Shown here in pieces: positions 9,969 through 18,057 of a stretch of DNA of 64,000 bases. The stretch's first letter is position 1. Each line of letters starts with the position of its first letter. Under the pieces are notes generated by a model, which saw only the letters and a list, made by a program, of their open reading frames with translations, did no database searches and was not told where the DNA came from. This DNA comes from Mycoplana azooxidifex (GTDB lineage Bacteria > Pseudomonadota > Alphaproteobacteria > Rhizobiales > Rhizobiaceae). The stretch lies in assembly GCF_014196765.1 (NCBI RefSeq), contig NZ_JACIEE010000002.1, positions 310,001 to 374,000 on the forward strand, read 5' to 3'. The position numbers and the translations under genes are program-made.

Positions 9969-10268
9969 ATGAGTGTAGCCAACATGCCTGCGATCCATCC
10001 CGGCGAGATCCTCAGGGACCTCTATCTGGAGCCGCTGGACATGAGTGCCGGTGCCCTGGCAAAGAAGCTGAATGTGCCGCGCACGCGCATCGAGCGCATC
10101 GTCACGGAGAAGATCGGCATCACCTCCGATACTGCACTGCGGCTGGCAAGGTACTTCGATACGACGCCGGAATTCTGGATGAACCTGCAGACCGGCTATG
10201 ACCTCAAGGTCGAGGCGGAGAGAATGCACGACGAAATCGACCGCATCCCTGTTCACCAGGCCGCCTGA
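9969..10268 (+). CDS. Orphan HigA-family antitoxin / HTH regulator
   Basis: This 99-aa XRE-type helix-turn-helix protein begins MSVANMPAIHPGEILRDLYL. The HPGE..R segment, the helix pair around MSAGALAKKLNVPRTRIERI, and the PEFWMNLQ..YDL tail are characteristic of HigA addiction-module antitoxins. HigB toxin normally lies immediately upstream of higA. Here the upstream gene encodes a DUF2207 protein and downstream is glyS, so no toxin partner is visible. It may act as a free-standing repressor. The inverted repeat at 9908-9930 is a candidate operator. Confidence 0.88.
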   Translation: MSVANMPAIHPGEILRDLYLEPLDMSAGALAKKLNVPRTRIERIVTEKIGITSDTALRLARYFDTTPEFWMNLQTGYDLKVEAERMHDEIDRIPVHQAA

Positions 10269-10359
10269 ACTGCGACTTTTCCGCCGGGGTGTGGATGACT
10301 TTTCGCCTCGGGCTTGCTAAGTCCGCCGCAGTCCAAACGATCTTCCAGAAAAGCATCCC

Positions 10360-12717
10360 ATGCCCGATCTTCTGCTTGAGCTCCGTTCCGAGGAAATTCC
10401 CGCCCGCCTGCAGCGCAAGGCGGCAGGCGACCTGCGCAAGCTCGTCACCGACGCCCTCGTCGAGGCGGGGCTCACCTACGAGGGTGCCCGCGAGTACTGG
10501 ACGCCGCGCCGGCTGACGCTCGACATCCGCGGCCTGAAGGCCCGCTCCGCCGACGTCCGCGAGGAGCGAAAAGGTCCCCGCACGGATGCCAACGAGAAGG
10601 CGATCGAAGGCTTCCTGCGCGGCGCGGGGCTCGCCTCCGTCAGCGAGGCGCATGTCCACAGCGATCCGAAGAAGGGCGATTTCTACGTCGCCCATATCGT
10701 CAAGACGGGCCGCGCTGCCGAAGAGATCATCGCCGATGTGATGCCGGGCATCATCCGCAATTTCCCCTGGCCGAAGCCGATGCGCTCGGGTGCGGCGTCG
10801 GCAAGGCCCGGCGCGCTGCGCTGGGTGCGCCCGCTGCAGTCGATCGTCTGCCTGTTCGGCTCGGAGACCGAGGAGACGCGCGTCGTGCCCTTCGCGGTCG
10901 ACGGCATCGTCGCCGGTAACGTCACCTACGGCCATCGTTTCCACGCGCCGGAGCCGATCACTGTGCGCCGGTTCGACGACTATGCCGCAGCGCTGGAAAA
11001 GGCGAAGGTCATCCTCGACGCCGAGCGCCGCAAGCAGATCATCGCCACCGACGCCGCCAACATCGCCTTTGCCAACGGCCTGGAACTGGTCGAGGACGAG
11101 GGTCTGCTGGAAGAGGTCTCGGGCCTCGTCGAATGGCCGCAGGTGCTGATGGGCACCTTCGAGGAGGAATTCCTGGCGATCCCGCCGGAAATTATCCGCC
11201 TGACGATCAAGACCAACCAGAAATGCTTCGTCACCCGGCCGGCCGGCGGCGGCGAGGGTCTGTCCAACCACTTCGTCCTCGTCTCCAACATCGAGGCGAA
11301 GGACGGCGGCAAGGAGATCGTCCACGGCAATGGCAAGGTTGTGCGCGCACGCCTGTCGGACGCCCGCCACTTCTGGACCCGCGACCAGCACGACCTGCCG
11401 GATCTCGAAACGCTGACAGCATCGGCCGAAAAATTCGGGCTCGACCTGGGCAAGCCGCTCGACCAGCGCATGGCCAAGCTCGACGCGCTCAACGTCACCT
11501 TCCACGCCAAGCTCGGCACGCAAGGCGAGCGCGTGCAGCGCATCCGGGCGCTCGCCGCAGAACTGGCGGTAGTTACCGGCGCCGATCCGGCCCTCGTCGA
11601 CCGCGCCGTCGTGCTCGCCAAGGCCGACCTGCGCACCGAGGCCGTCGGCGAGTTCCCCGAACTCCAGGGCATCATGGGCCGCAAGTACGCCTTGTTGCAG
11701 GGCGAGGACCCGGCGGTCGCCGAGGCGATCGAGGACCACTACAAGCCGCAGGGCCCCTCCGACCGCGTCCCCACCGACCCGGTCGCCATCACCGTGGCGC
11801 TCGCCGACAAGCTCGACACGCTGGTGGGCTTCTGGGCGATCGACGAGAAGCCGACGGGTTCGAAGGATCCGTATGCGCTGAGGCGGGCGGCGCTTGGGAC
11901 AATTCGCGTCCTTCTGGAAAAGGGAGTACGAGTTCCGCTCCGCGAATTGATCGCGCGGCACGCACGCCAGATCGGGCGACAGTTCGCAGATTCCGGCAGG
12001 GGATACGTCATTAAACACAATACTGACGGTTCCCTGACGGCTACGAGAAAGCGCGACATGGAGGTGCTTTCCGAGTTCTATGGTAACAAGCAGTTCGATC
12101 GTGATCTGCTTGAGCCTGCGTTGGCAGAAGGAAGGTTGGCATACGACATAGGGGAGCCGCGGCAGAGGAGCTTCGTGCCGGCCGTCAGCGATCTTGTGTC
12201 CGATCTCCTCTCCTTCCTCCACGACCGCCTGAAGGTCTACCTCCGCGACCTCGGCGCCCGCCACGACCTGATCGATGCGGTGCTGACGCCCGATTCCGAC
12301 GACCTCCTGATGGTCGCCCGCCGCGTCGAGGCGCTGACGGCGTTCATCACGTCGGAGGACGGAAAGAACCTGCTCGCCGGCACCAAGCGCGCGACGCAAC
12401 TGCTCGCCGCCGAGGAGAAGAAGGGCACGGTGGTCGCCGACGGCGTCGCCGTCGATCTCTTCCGCCTGCCGGCCGAAGAGGACCTGAATGCGGCGATCGT
12501 CATCGCCACCCGCGAGGCGGCCGATGCCGTTGCCGGGGAAGACTTCCGCTCGGCCATGGAGGCGCTGTCGAAGCTGCGCGCGCCGGTGGATAGGTTCTTC
12601 GACGACGTGCTGGTCAACGACGAGGATGCGGCGATCCGGGCAAACCGGCTGGCGCTGCTCGCCGCGATCCGCGCCGCCACCGGAACGGTCGCCGATTTCT
12701 CGAAAATCGCAGGCTGA
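10360..12717 (+). CDS. glyS: Glycyl-tRNA synthetase beta subunit, with insertion
   Basis: This is the beta subunit of glycyl-tRNA synthetase, needed for tRNA-Gly binding and full activity with GlyQ. It starts [18 protein letters not shown] and carries the HD-domain region and C-terminal anticodon-binding-like domain. Length is 785 aa against 689 in E. coli. Between ALRRAALG (residue 506) and FLHDRL (619) there are 113 residues where E. coli has 48, so about 65 are extra. The extra part is lower in GC (51 percent counted over 12001-12120) and uses codons rare in neighbours (ATA, AGG, TTG, AAT). The frame is intact throughout. Confidence 0.95.
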   Translation: MPDLLLELRSEEIPARLQRKAAGDLRKLVTDALVEAGLTYEGAREYWTPRRLTLDIRGLKARSADVREERKGPRTDANEKAIEGFLRGAGLASVSEAHVHSDPKKGDFYVAHIVKTGRAAEEIIADVMPGIIRNFPWPKPMRSGAASARPGALRWVRPLQSIVCLFGSETEETRVVPFAVDGIVAGNVTYGHRFHAPEPITVRRFDDYAAALEKAKVILDAERRKQIIATDAANIAFANGLELVEDEGLLEEVSGLVEWPQVLMGTFEEEFLAIPPEIIRLTIKTNQKCFVTRPAGGGEGLSNHFVLVSNIEAKDGGKEIVHGNGKVVRARLSDARHFWTRDQHDLPDLETLTASAEKFGLDLGKPLDQRMAKLDALNVTFHAKLGTQGERVQRIRALAAELAVVTGADPALVDRAVVLAKADLRTEAVGEFPELQGIMGRKYALLQGEDPAVAEAIEDHYKPQGPSDRVPTDPVAITVALADKLDTLVGFWAIDEKPTGSKDPYALRRAALGTIRVLLEKGVRVPLRELIARHARQIGRQFADSGRGYVIKHNTDGSLTATRKRDMEVLSEFYGNKQFDRDLLEPALAEGRLAYDIGEPRQRSFVPAVSDLVSDLLSFLHDRLKVYLRDLGARHDLIDAVLTPDSDDLLMVARRVEALTAFITSEDGKNLLAGTKRATQLLAAEEKKGTVVADGVAVDLFRLPAEEDLNAAIVIATREAADAVAGEDFRSAMEALSKLRAPVDRFFDDVLVNDEDAAIRANRLALLAAIRAATGTVADFSKIAG

Positions 12718-12732
12718 CGCGGGAACGACAAG

Positions 12733-12895
12733 ATGCCCCTCCCCACCCTCCCCACAAGGGGGAGGGCTTAATCCGGCCGCTCCGCCGGAGCTTCATTCGA
12801 GCTTTCGGGTGTGGCGGGGCTGGCGGGCGCCACGACTATTCTCCCCCCTTGTGGGGGAGATGCCCGGCAGGGCAGAGGGGGACTTGCCATAGGCG
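12733..12895. repeat. Palindromic intergenic mosaic repeat (RIME-like)
   Basis: About 160 bases between glyS and the DUF523 gene. The left arm, CTCCCCACAAGGGGGAG, and the right arm, CTCCCCCCTTGTGGGGGAG, are each self-complementary and also roughly complementary to each other, with a central AT-poor spacer. The right end, GATGCCCGGCAGGGCAGAGG, recurs inverted at 2453-2475. This pattern resembles Rhizobium-specific intergenic mosaic elements, named from memory. Confidence 0.7.
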
Positions 12896-13006
12896 CGAAC
12901 CCTGTAGCGTGGGCAGTGCTCCACGACCCACATTCGCCGGTCCGCTCCCCGGCCGTGGAAAACCGCACGACCCGTACCCAACCGCAACCCGGGAGACCGT
13001 CTGCGC

Positions 13007-13513
13007 ATGACCGGCAAGATCCTGATCAGCGCCTGCCTCATGGGCCTGCCGGTGCGCTACAACGGATCGGCCAGGCCGCTGCTGCACGAGGCGGTGGCGC
13101 GCTGGAAGGAGGAGGGGCGGCTCGTCACCTTCTGTCCCGAACTCGCCGGCGGCTTTTCCGTGCCGCGGCCGGCAGCCGAGATCGCGCGGGCGATGGACGG
13201 CAATGCTGTGCTCGACGGCACGGCCCGCGTGGTGGAGCAGTCCGGTCGGGACGTCTCGGATGGTTTCGTCGAAGGAGCGCGCCGGGCGCTTGAAATCGCG
13301 CAGGCGAACGGCTGCCGCCACGCGCTCCTGATCGACGGCAGCCCGTCCTGCGGTTCTGGCTTTCTCTACGACGGCAGTTTTTCCGGAAAGCGCCACGCGG
13401 GCGAGGGGGTCACGGCGGCGCTGCTCAGGCGCCACGGCATTGCCGTCTTCTCGGACCGGGAGGTGGATCGCCTCGCAGCCGTGCTGGCTATGGACGATGC
13501 CGCCTCCGAATAA
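13007..13513 (+). CDS. DUF523 family protein
   Basis: This 168-aa protein has the DUF523 layout: ILISACLMGLPVRYNG at the N-terminus, FCPELAGGFSVPRPAAEI, and the Cys-containing DGSPSCGSGF near residue 110. The conserved Cys residues suggest metal or cluster binding, but the function of the family is not settled. The start follows a purine-rich stretch ending TGCGC. It is the last gene before a strong hairpin at 13516, convergent with the HPE1-like gene. Confidence 0.9.
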   Translation: MTGKILISACLMGLPVRYNGSARPLLHEAVARWKEEGRLVTFCPELAGGFSVPRPAAEIARAMDGNAVLDGTARVVEQSGRDVSDGFVEGARRALEIAQANGCRHALLIDGSPSCGSGFLYDGSFSGKRHAGEGVTAALLRRHGIAVFSDREVDRLAAVLAMDDAASE

Positions 13514-13515
13514 GG

Positions 13516-13547
13516 CTTGCGCCCCTGCTTCTCTTCAGGGGCGCAAG
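13516..13547. terminator. Strong intergenic hairpin
   Basis: CTTGCGCCCCTG and CAGGGGCGCAAG form a perfect 12-bp stem around an 8-base loop, three bases after the DUF523 stop. It lies between convergent genes and could terminate both. No long T-run follows. Confidence 0.75.
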
Positions 13548-13629
13548 ACACCCGCACCTGATTGCGCAGGGCGGATGCCCGATCAGTCCTGGAGGGACCG
13601 ATGGGGCAGGGAACCTGGAAAATATAGGG

Positions 13630-14127
13630 TCAGTTCAGCCGAAGTTCAAATGTCGATGGATCAAGCTCCCGTGAGGCGACCGGCTGGCTGGCTGCTGCGG
13701 CGGTCACCGCGACTGCCGCAGCGCTGCTGTCCAGCGCGCCGGTCATCGCTGCCGTATCGACGGCGGCCACCGGTTCGGCCGGTGCCTCGAGGGGGGCCTC
13801 GGCGATCGCGTCCTCGGCCTGTTCGGGCGCCTTGGTGACGAACACCACCGGCGAACCGCCGAACCAGGCCTCGCTGCGGAACATCCGCCGCTCGCCGTCG
13901 ATTTCGCGGATCTCGACCTTCTGCGTGCCGGGCTCGAGCTCCGGGACCACATAGGAGCGGCGATTTTCCTCCACCTTCAGCGGCGGGCAGTGTGCGCAGG
14001 AAATCGTGGCGACGCTGCCCCGGCCCTTGCCGCCGGAGGCGACCGGCTGGATGGAGGACGCAAGAGCGGGTGCGGCAAGAAGCGCGATGGCAAGGGTCGA
14101 CCCGATGGACTTCATGAGGCTGCGCAT
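13630..14127 (-). CDS. HPE1-like exported protein
   Basis: This 165-aa protein has a signal peptide ending ALASS. The core contains CAHCPP, SYVVPELEPGTQ and RSEAWFGGSPVVFV, followed by a low-complexity Ala/Glu/Pro/Val linker and a final STFELRLN. This matches rhizobial proteins annotated as plant-virulence-effector HPE1-like, a name I recall and cannot verify here. The ATG at 14127 is preceded by GGAG. The CxxC pair may be redox-active or structural. The function is unknown; a periplasmic location is inferred from the signal. Confidence 0.75.
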   Translation of the reverse strand: MRSLMKSIGSTLAIALLAAPALASSIQPVASGGKGRGSVATISCAHCPPLKVEENRRSYVVPELEPGTQKVEIREIDGERRMFRSEAWFGGSPVVFVTKAPEQAEDAIAEAPLEAPAEPVAAVDTAAMTGALDSSAAAVAVTAAAASQPVASRELDPSTFELRLN

Positions 14128-14335
14128 ACGTGGTTCTCCGTGTTGCGCCGCGTCCGGCCGGAGGCGGCACCGCTTCGTTCCGGCGCAGGACCGGCGAAAG
14201 ACCGCAAAGGTCTCGCAAACACGCCATGCACCAGGGTCGACGGAAAGACTATGCGTTTTCCGTTACCTTCCGGTCAGGAGAATTGGTAAAAATTGAATGA
14301 GGCGCGGATTTATTCCGCTTGCCGAACCTGCCCGG

Positions 14336-15607
14336 TCAGGCCTTCTCGCGCGCGACCGCCCGCCAGCCGATGTCGCGGCGGCAGAAGCCGTTCGCCCACT
14401 CCACCCGATCCGCCAGCGCATAGGCGCCGGCCTGGGCTCCGGCGACGGTGGAGGCGACGGCCGTCGCGTTCAGCACCCGGCCGCCGGTCGCAACCAGCTT
14501 GCCGTCCTTCAGGCCTGTGCCGGCATGAAACACCTTGGTGGCGTCGCCGTCGGCCGGGATGGACAGGATCGGCGTGTTCTTGTCGTAGGAACCCGGATAG
14601 CCCTTCGAGGCGAGGACGACGGTCAGCGCCGTCTCGTCCTTCCACTCGGCCGAGACTGTGTCGAGCGTGCCGGTCGCCGCCGCATGCAGGATCGGCAGCA
14701 GGTCGCTCTTCAGCCGCATCATCAGCACCTGGCATTCCGGGTCGCCGAAGCGGACGTTGTATTCGATCAGTTCCGGCCCCTTGTCGGTGATCATCAGCCC
14801 GGCGAAGAGGACGCCGGAAAAGGGGTGGCCGTCGGCGGCCATGCCGCGGATGGTCGGCACGATGATCTCCCTCATGGTCCGCTCGACCATCTCCGGCGTC
14901 ATCACCGGGGCAGGGGAATAGGCGCCCATGCCGCCGGTGTTCGGGCCGGTGTCGCCGTCGCCGACGCGCTTGTGGTCCTGTGCGGAGGCGAGCGCGAGCG
15001 CGTTCTTTCCGTCGCAGAGGCAGAAGAAGCTCGCCTCCTCGCCGTCGAGGAAGGCTTCTACCACGACCTCCGCCCCGGCCGCGCCGAAGGCGCCGTCGAA
15101 GCAGTCGTCGATCGCCGCCAATGCCTCTTCCACCGTCATCGCCACCGTCACGCCCTTTCCGGCGGCCAGTCCGTCCGCTTTGATGACGATCGGCGCGCCC
15201 TGCTCGCCCACATAGGCGCGGGCGGCGGCGGCATCGGTGAAGCGGCGATAGGCGCCGGTGGGGATGTCGTACTTGGCGCAGAGATCCTTGGTGAAGCCCT
15301 TGGAGCCTTCGAGCTGCGCTGCGGCCGCGGACGGGCCGAACACGTCAATGCCGTCGGCGCGGAGCCGGTCGGCAAGCCCCGCCACCAGCGGCGCCTCGGG
15401 GCCGACGACGACGAAGGTCACGCCGTTGTCGCGGCAGAAGGCGCAGACCGCCGCATGGTCATCGACGTCGAGCGCGACGAGCGTGGCGCATTCGGCCATG
15501 CCGGGATTGCCGGGGGCGGCAAAGAGCTCGGTGAGCAGCGGCGACTGGGCCAGTTTCCAGGCCAGCGCATGTTCGCGTCCGCCCGAGCCGATCAACAGAA
15601 CCTTCAT
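14336..15607 (-). CDS. purD: Phosphoribosylamine-glycine ligase
   Basis: This enzyme catalyses the second step of purine synthesis, joining glycine to 5-phosphoribosylamine with ATP. The 423-aa protein has the ATP-grasp fold: N-terminal [19 protein letters not shown], the [16 protein letters not shown] region, [16 protein letters not shown] (ATP binding), and [16 protein letters not shown] chose the ATG at 15607, which matches the E. coli N-terminus, over an in-frame ATG seven codons upstream. It stands alone on the minus strand. Confidence 0.97.
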   Translation of the reverse strand: MKVLLIGSGGREHALAWKLAQSPLLTELFAAPGNPGMAECATLVALDVDDHAAVCAFCRDNGVTFVVVGPEAPLVAGLADRLRADGIDVFGPSAAAAQLEGSKGFTKDLCAKYDIPTGAYRRFTDAAAARAYVGEQGAPIVIKADGLAAGKGVTVAMTVEEALAAIDDCFDGAFGAAGAEVVVEAFLDGEEASFFCLCDGKNALALASAQDHKRVGDGDTGPNTGGMGAYSPAPVMTPEMVERTMREIIVPTIRGMAADGHPFSGVLFAGLMITDKGPELIEYNVRFGDPECQVLMMRLKSDLLPILHAAATGTLDTVSAEWKDETALTVVLASKGYPGSYDKNTPILSIPADGDATKVFHAGTGLKDGKLVATGGRVLNATAVASTVAGAQAGAYALADRVEWANGFCRRDIGWRAVAREKA

Positions 15608-15761
15608 TGCCAAATCCCCAATCGCCATCGCCGCCGACCCTGGACCGCGTTTCCCGCGGGTTAAGCGGGCCGGGGCGAAAGGTCAAGGGCGACGACGTCG
15701 GCGATGGGGCAAAGGAGGCGCAAAGGCCGGCTTGTCCGCAGGGGCGGTGCGGAGCCTGGCC

Positions 15762-16004
15762 TCAGCGAAAGGTGATGGTCGCGCCCTCGTGGCCGGCGCC
15801 GTTCAGGCCGGCGAGTTCCGCGTCGATCAGATGCAGTTCCTGGCACCAGCCGTATTCGAGCGCCAGCGCATTTTTCCGGGCGGCCGTGCGAAGGGCGCAT
15901 GCGGCATTGCGCAGATGCTCGAGCTTGGCAATCTTTTCGCCGCGGCTGAGGCCGACGTCGTAGCGGATTGCGTTCAGCTTCAGTTCCATCATGCTGGCAT
16001 TCAT
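15762..16004 (-). CDS. Small hypothetical protein
   Basis: This 80-aa protein starts at an ATG at 16004 with GGGAG six to seven bases upstream. It is helical (MELKLNAIRYDVGLSRGEKI) with an Ala/Leu-rich middle and ends GHEGATITFR. No membrane segment or known family is recognised. It lies between purD and ubiA, divergent from ubiA. The good ribosome binding site and non-repetitive sequence support a real gene. Confidence 0.6.
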   Translation of the reverse strand: MNASMMELKLNAIRYDVGLSRGEKIAKLEHLRNAACALRTAARKNALALEYGWCQELHLIDAELAGLNGAGHEGATITFR

Positions 16005-16139
16005 GAAAATCACTCCCGTACTTGAACCGGGACAGGAACGTGACACCGGCGATTTCGTTCCGGACGTTTCTGCGTTTTCCGGTTGTACCGGCCCCGGATC
16101 GGTGCTTGACGCGGAGCCGGCAGGCTGCGAACCAAGGAC

Positions 16140-17108
16140 ATGAGCACCAATCCTTCCGATTCCGGCCCCTCAGACTCCGGTCGGGTAGCCGATGCGCCGT
16201 CCGACAACTGGGTCTATCGGGCCCTGCCGCGCGCGCTGTGGCCCTATGCCCAGCTCGCCCGCTGGGACCGGCCGATCGGCTGGCAGCTCCTGATGTGGCC
16301 CTGCCTCTGGTCGGCGGCGCTGGCGGCGAACGTGGCGCGCGCGGAGGCGACCTATTCCTTTTCGCAATTTGCCTGGCATGTCCTGCTCTTCGTCATCGGC
16401 TCGATCGCCATGCGCGGCGCCGGTTGCACCTATAACGACCTCGTCGACCACGAGATCGACAAGGCGGTGGCCCGCACCCGCTCCCGCCCGCTGCCGTCCG
16501 GCCGGGTGTCGCGCGGCCAGGCGAAGCTCTTCATCGTACTGCAGGCGCTTGTCGGCCTGATCGTACTCCTGCAGTTTAACACTTTCTCGGTGGTGCTGGC
16601 GCTCGCCTCGCTTGCGGTGGTGGCGGTCTATCCCTTCGCCAAGCGCTTCACCGACTGGCCGCAGTTCTTTCTAGGGCTGGCCTTTTCCTGGGGCGCGCTG
16701 ATGGGCTGGGCGGCGCAGTTCGGTGCGCTGTCGCTGGCAGCCGTCGCCCTCTATGCCGGCGCCGTCGTCTGGACCATCGGCTATGACACGATCTACGCCC
16801 ACCAGGACAAGGAGGACGACGCACTGATCGGGGTCCGTTCGACCGCGCGCCTGTTCGGCGAGCGCACCCGCGCGTGGCTGGTCGCCCTCTATGGCCTCAC
16901 CATCCTCCTGATCGGCCTGTCCTTCGCACTCGCCGGCGTCGGCATCCTCGCCTATGCGGGCCTGGCCGTCGCAGCCGCCCTGCTCGCCTGGCAGATCGTG
17001 AAGATAGACATAGACGACGGCGAGCAATGCCTCTCCCTCTTCAAGTTCAACGGCGTCGTCGGCCTGATCGTCTTTCTCGGGCTCCTGGCGGCGCTCGCTT
17101 TCGCCTGA
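16140..17108 (+). CDS. ubiA: 4-hydroxybenzoate polyprenyltransferase
   Basis: This integral membrane enzyme attaches the polyprenyl chain (made by IspB, encoded at 1071) to 4-hydroxybenzoate in ubiquinone synthesis. It is 322 aa with about eight or nine hydrophobic segments. Both Asp-rich motifs are present: NDLVDHEIDKAVARTRSRPL from about residue 99 and HQDKEDD near residue 221, which bind the Mg-diphosphate. The N-terminal 40 residues are polar and Ser/Asp-rich, slightly longer than in E. coli. A hairpin at 17124 follows the stop. Confidence 0.96.
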   Translation: MSTNPSDSGPSDSGRVADAPSDNWVYRALPRALWPYAQLARWDRPIGWQLLMWPCLWSAALAANVARAEATYSFSQFAWHVLLFVIGSIAMRGAGCTYNDLVDHEIDKAVARTRSRPLPSGRVSRGQAKLFIVLQALVGLIVLLQFNTFSVVLALASLAVVAVYPFAKRFTDWPQFFLGLAFSWGALMGWAAQFGALSLAAVALYAGAVVWTIGYDTIYAHQDKEDDALIGVRSTARLFGERTRAWLVALYGLTILLIGLSFALAGVGILAYAGLAVAAALLAWQIVKIDIDDGEQCLSLFKFNGVVGLIVFLGLLAALAFA

Positions 17109-17123
17109 GCAACACAAACGAAA

Positions 17124-17146
17124 AGGCCGCCCGAAAGAGGCGGCCT
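17124..17146. terminator. GC hairpin after ubiA
   Basis: AGGCCGCC and GGCGGCCT form an 8-bp stem with a 7-base loop, 15 bases past the ubiA stop and before the convergent DUF6101 gene. Four A residues precede it and a weak CGTC tail follows, so it may serve both directions. Confidence 0.7.
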
Positions 17147-17191
17147 CGTCGCATTCCGGGTGCCCAGATGCCCCCTTTATGCAGTTTGGTG

Positions 17192-17758
17192 TCAGTCGCG
17201 CGCGATGATCTCGTCGCCGTTGATGCGCATCATCAGGCCGAGGTCGCCGGTGGAGCGGCGCACGAGAAAGCGCGGGCGCCGGTCGGCGAAGTAGGAATGG
17301 CGCCGGCGCTGCCGGGGCGGACGGGCGGGAACCGCGCCCAGATGCAATTCCAGCGGGCGGGCCACGCCGTCGGCTTCCACCATCAGCATCGGGATCCGGT
17401 AGGCATCCGACCAGCTGCGCCAGTCAGCGGCGATGTCGCAAAGGTCGTGGGCGACGAGCAGCGGAATGCACAGTTCCGGATCGTCGTGGTGCAGTTCGAG
17501 CGTCACGGTGACCTCGCCGTTGCCATGGTCGATGGCGCGGGCGGCGACACCCTTGAAGGCGCGCGCCGGCAGCGCAATCGACAGCGGCAGGCCGCTGGAG
17601 GGGAGGACCTTGCGCATCACCGCGCCTCGGTCGTCCAGCGTGATGGTCACGTCACCCGTGGTGTTGCGCATCGCATAACTGATCTGCTGGGGAAATCGCT
17701 TGGGATCGAGCCTGAGCGTGCTTCCGGCCCATGCCGGCTTGGTAACGGTGTTCAGCAT
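17192..17758 (-). CDS. DUF6101 family protein
   Basis: This 188-aa soluble protein is beta-rich with no signal peptide or membrane segment. It contains DRGAVMRKVLPSSGLPLSI, ELHHDDPELCIPLLVAHDL and a basic Arg-rich stretch (PARPPRQRRRHSYFADRRPR) near residue 145. I recognise it as a rhizobial DUF6101 protein from memory. No biochemical role is known. It converges on ubiA and is read away from the DUF1217 gene. Confidence 0.7.
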   Translation of the reverse strand: MLNTVTKPAWAGSTLRLDPKRFPQQISYAMRNTTGDVTITLDDRGAVMRKVLPSSGLPLSIALPARAFKGVAARAIDHGNGEVTVTLELHHDDPELCIPLLVAHDLCDIAADWRSWSDAYRIPMLMVEADGVARPLELHLGAVPARPPRQRRRHSYFADRRPRFLVRRSTGDLGLMMRINGDEIIARD

Positions 17759-18057
17759 TGTCTTTTACCCTTGTCTTCCTTGAGAGCAGGTTTCCCTTCT
17801 CCTCGGGACTTTTCGTCCTCTATGTCGGGAAGCTTAGGCGGCGCGCGTTCCGGCCGGCTTAAAAATCGCGGTTAAGAAAGCTTTGCCCGAGCGGATGGTT
17901 AGCAAATGCCGGTCGTGCAGGGTTTCCGTTTGGTGAACGCCCCGAAAGCCCTCTCCGAAAGCCCCGGGCAAGCGACCCCTGCCATGCTCGCGGAGGTTAC
18001 ATGCGCGTGCGTGCGGCTCGATCGGCCGCCGCGCCGGTGCAAAGGGATATTTTCGGG
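17759..18057. other. Divergent promoter region DUF6101/DUF1217
   Basis: About 300 bases between two divergent genes. An in-frame GTG/ATG extension of the DUF1217 gene begins at 18001, but that part lacks homology. No convincing promoter hexamers or hairpins could be singled out. Confidence 0.4.

Noticed and set aside
10204-12399. A 731-codon minus-strand open frame opposite glyS
   Set aside because: Shadow of glyS; no protein family resemblance and no start signal.
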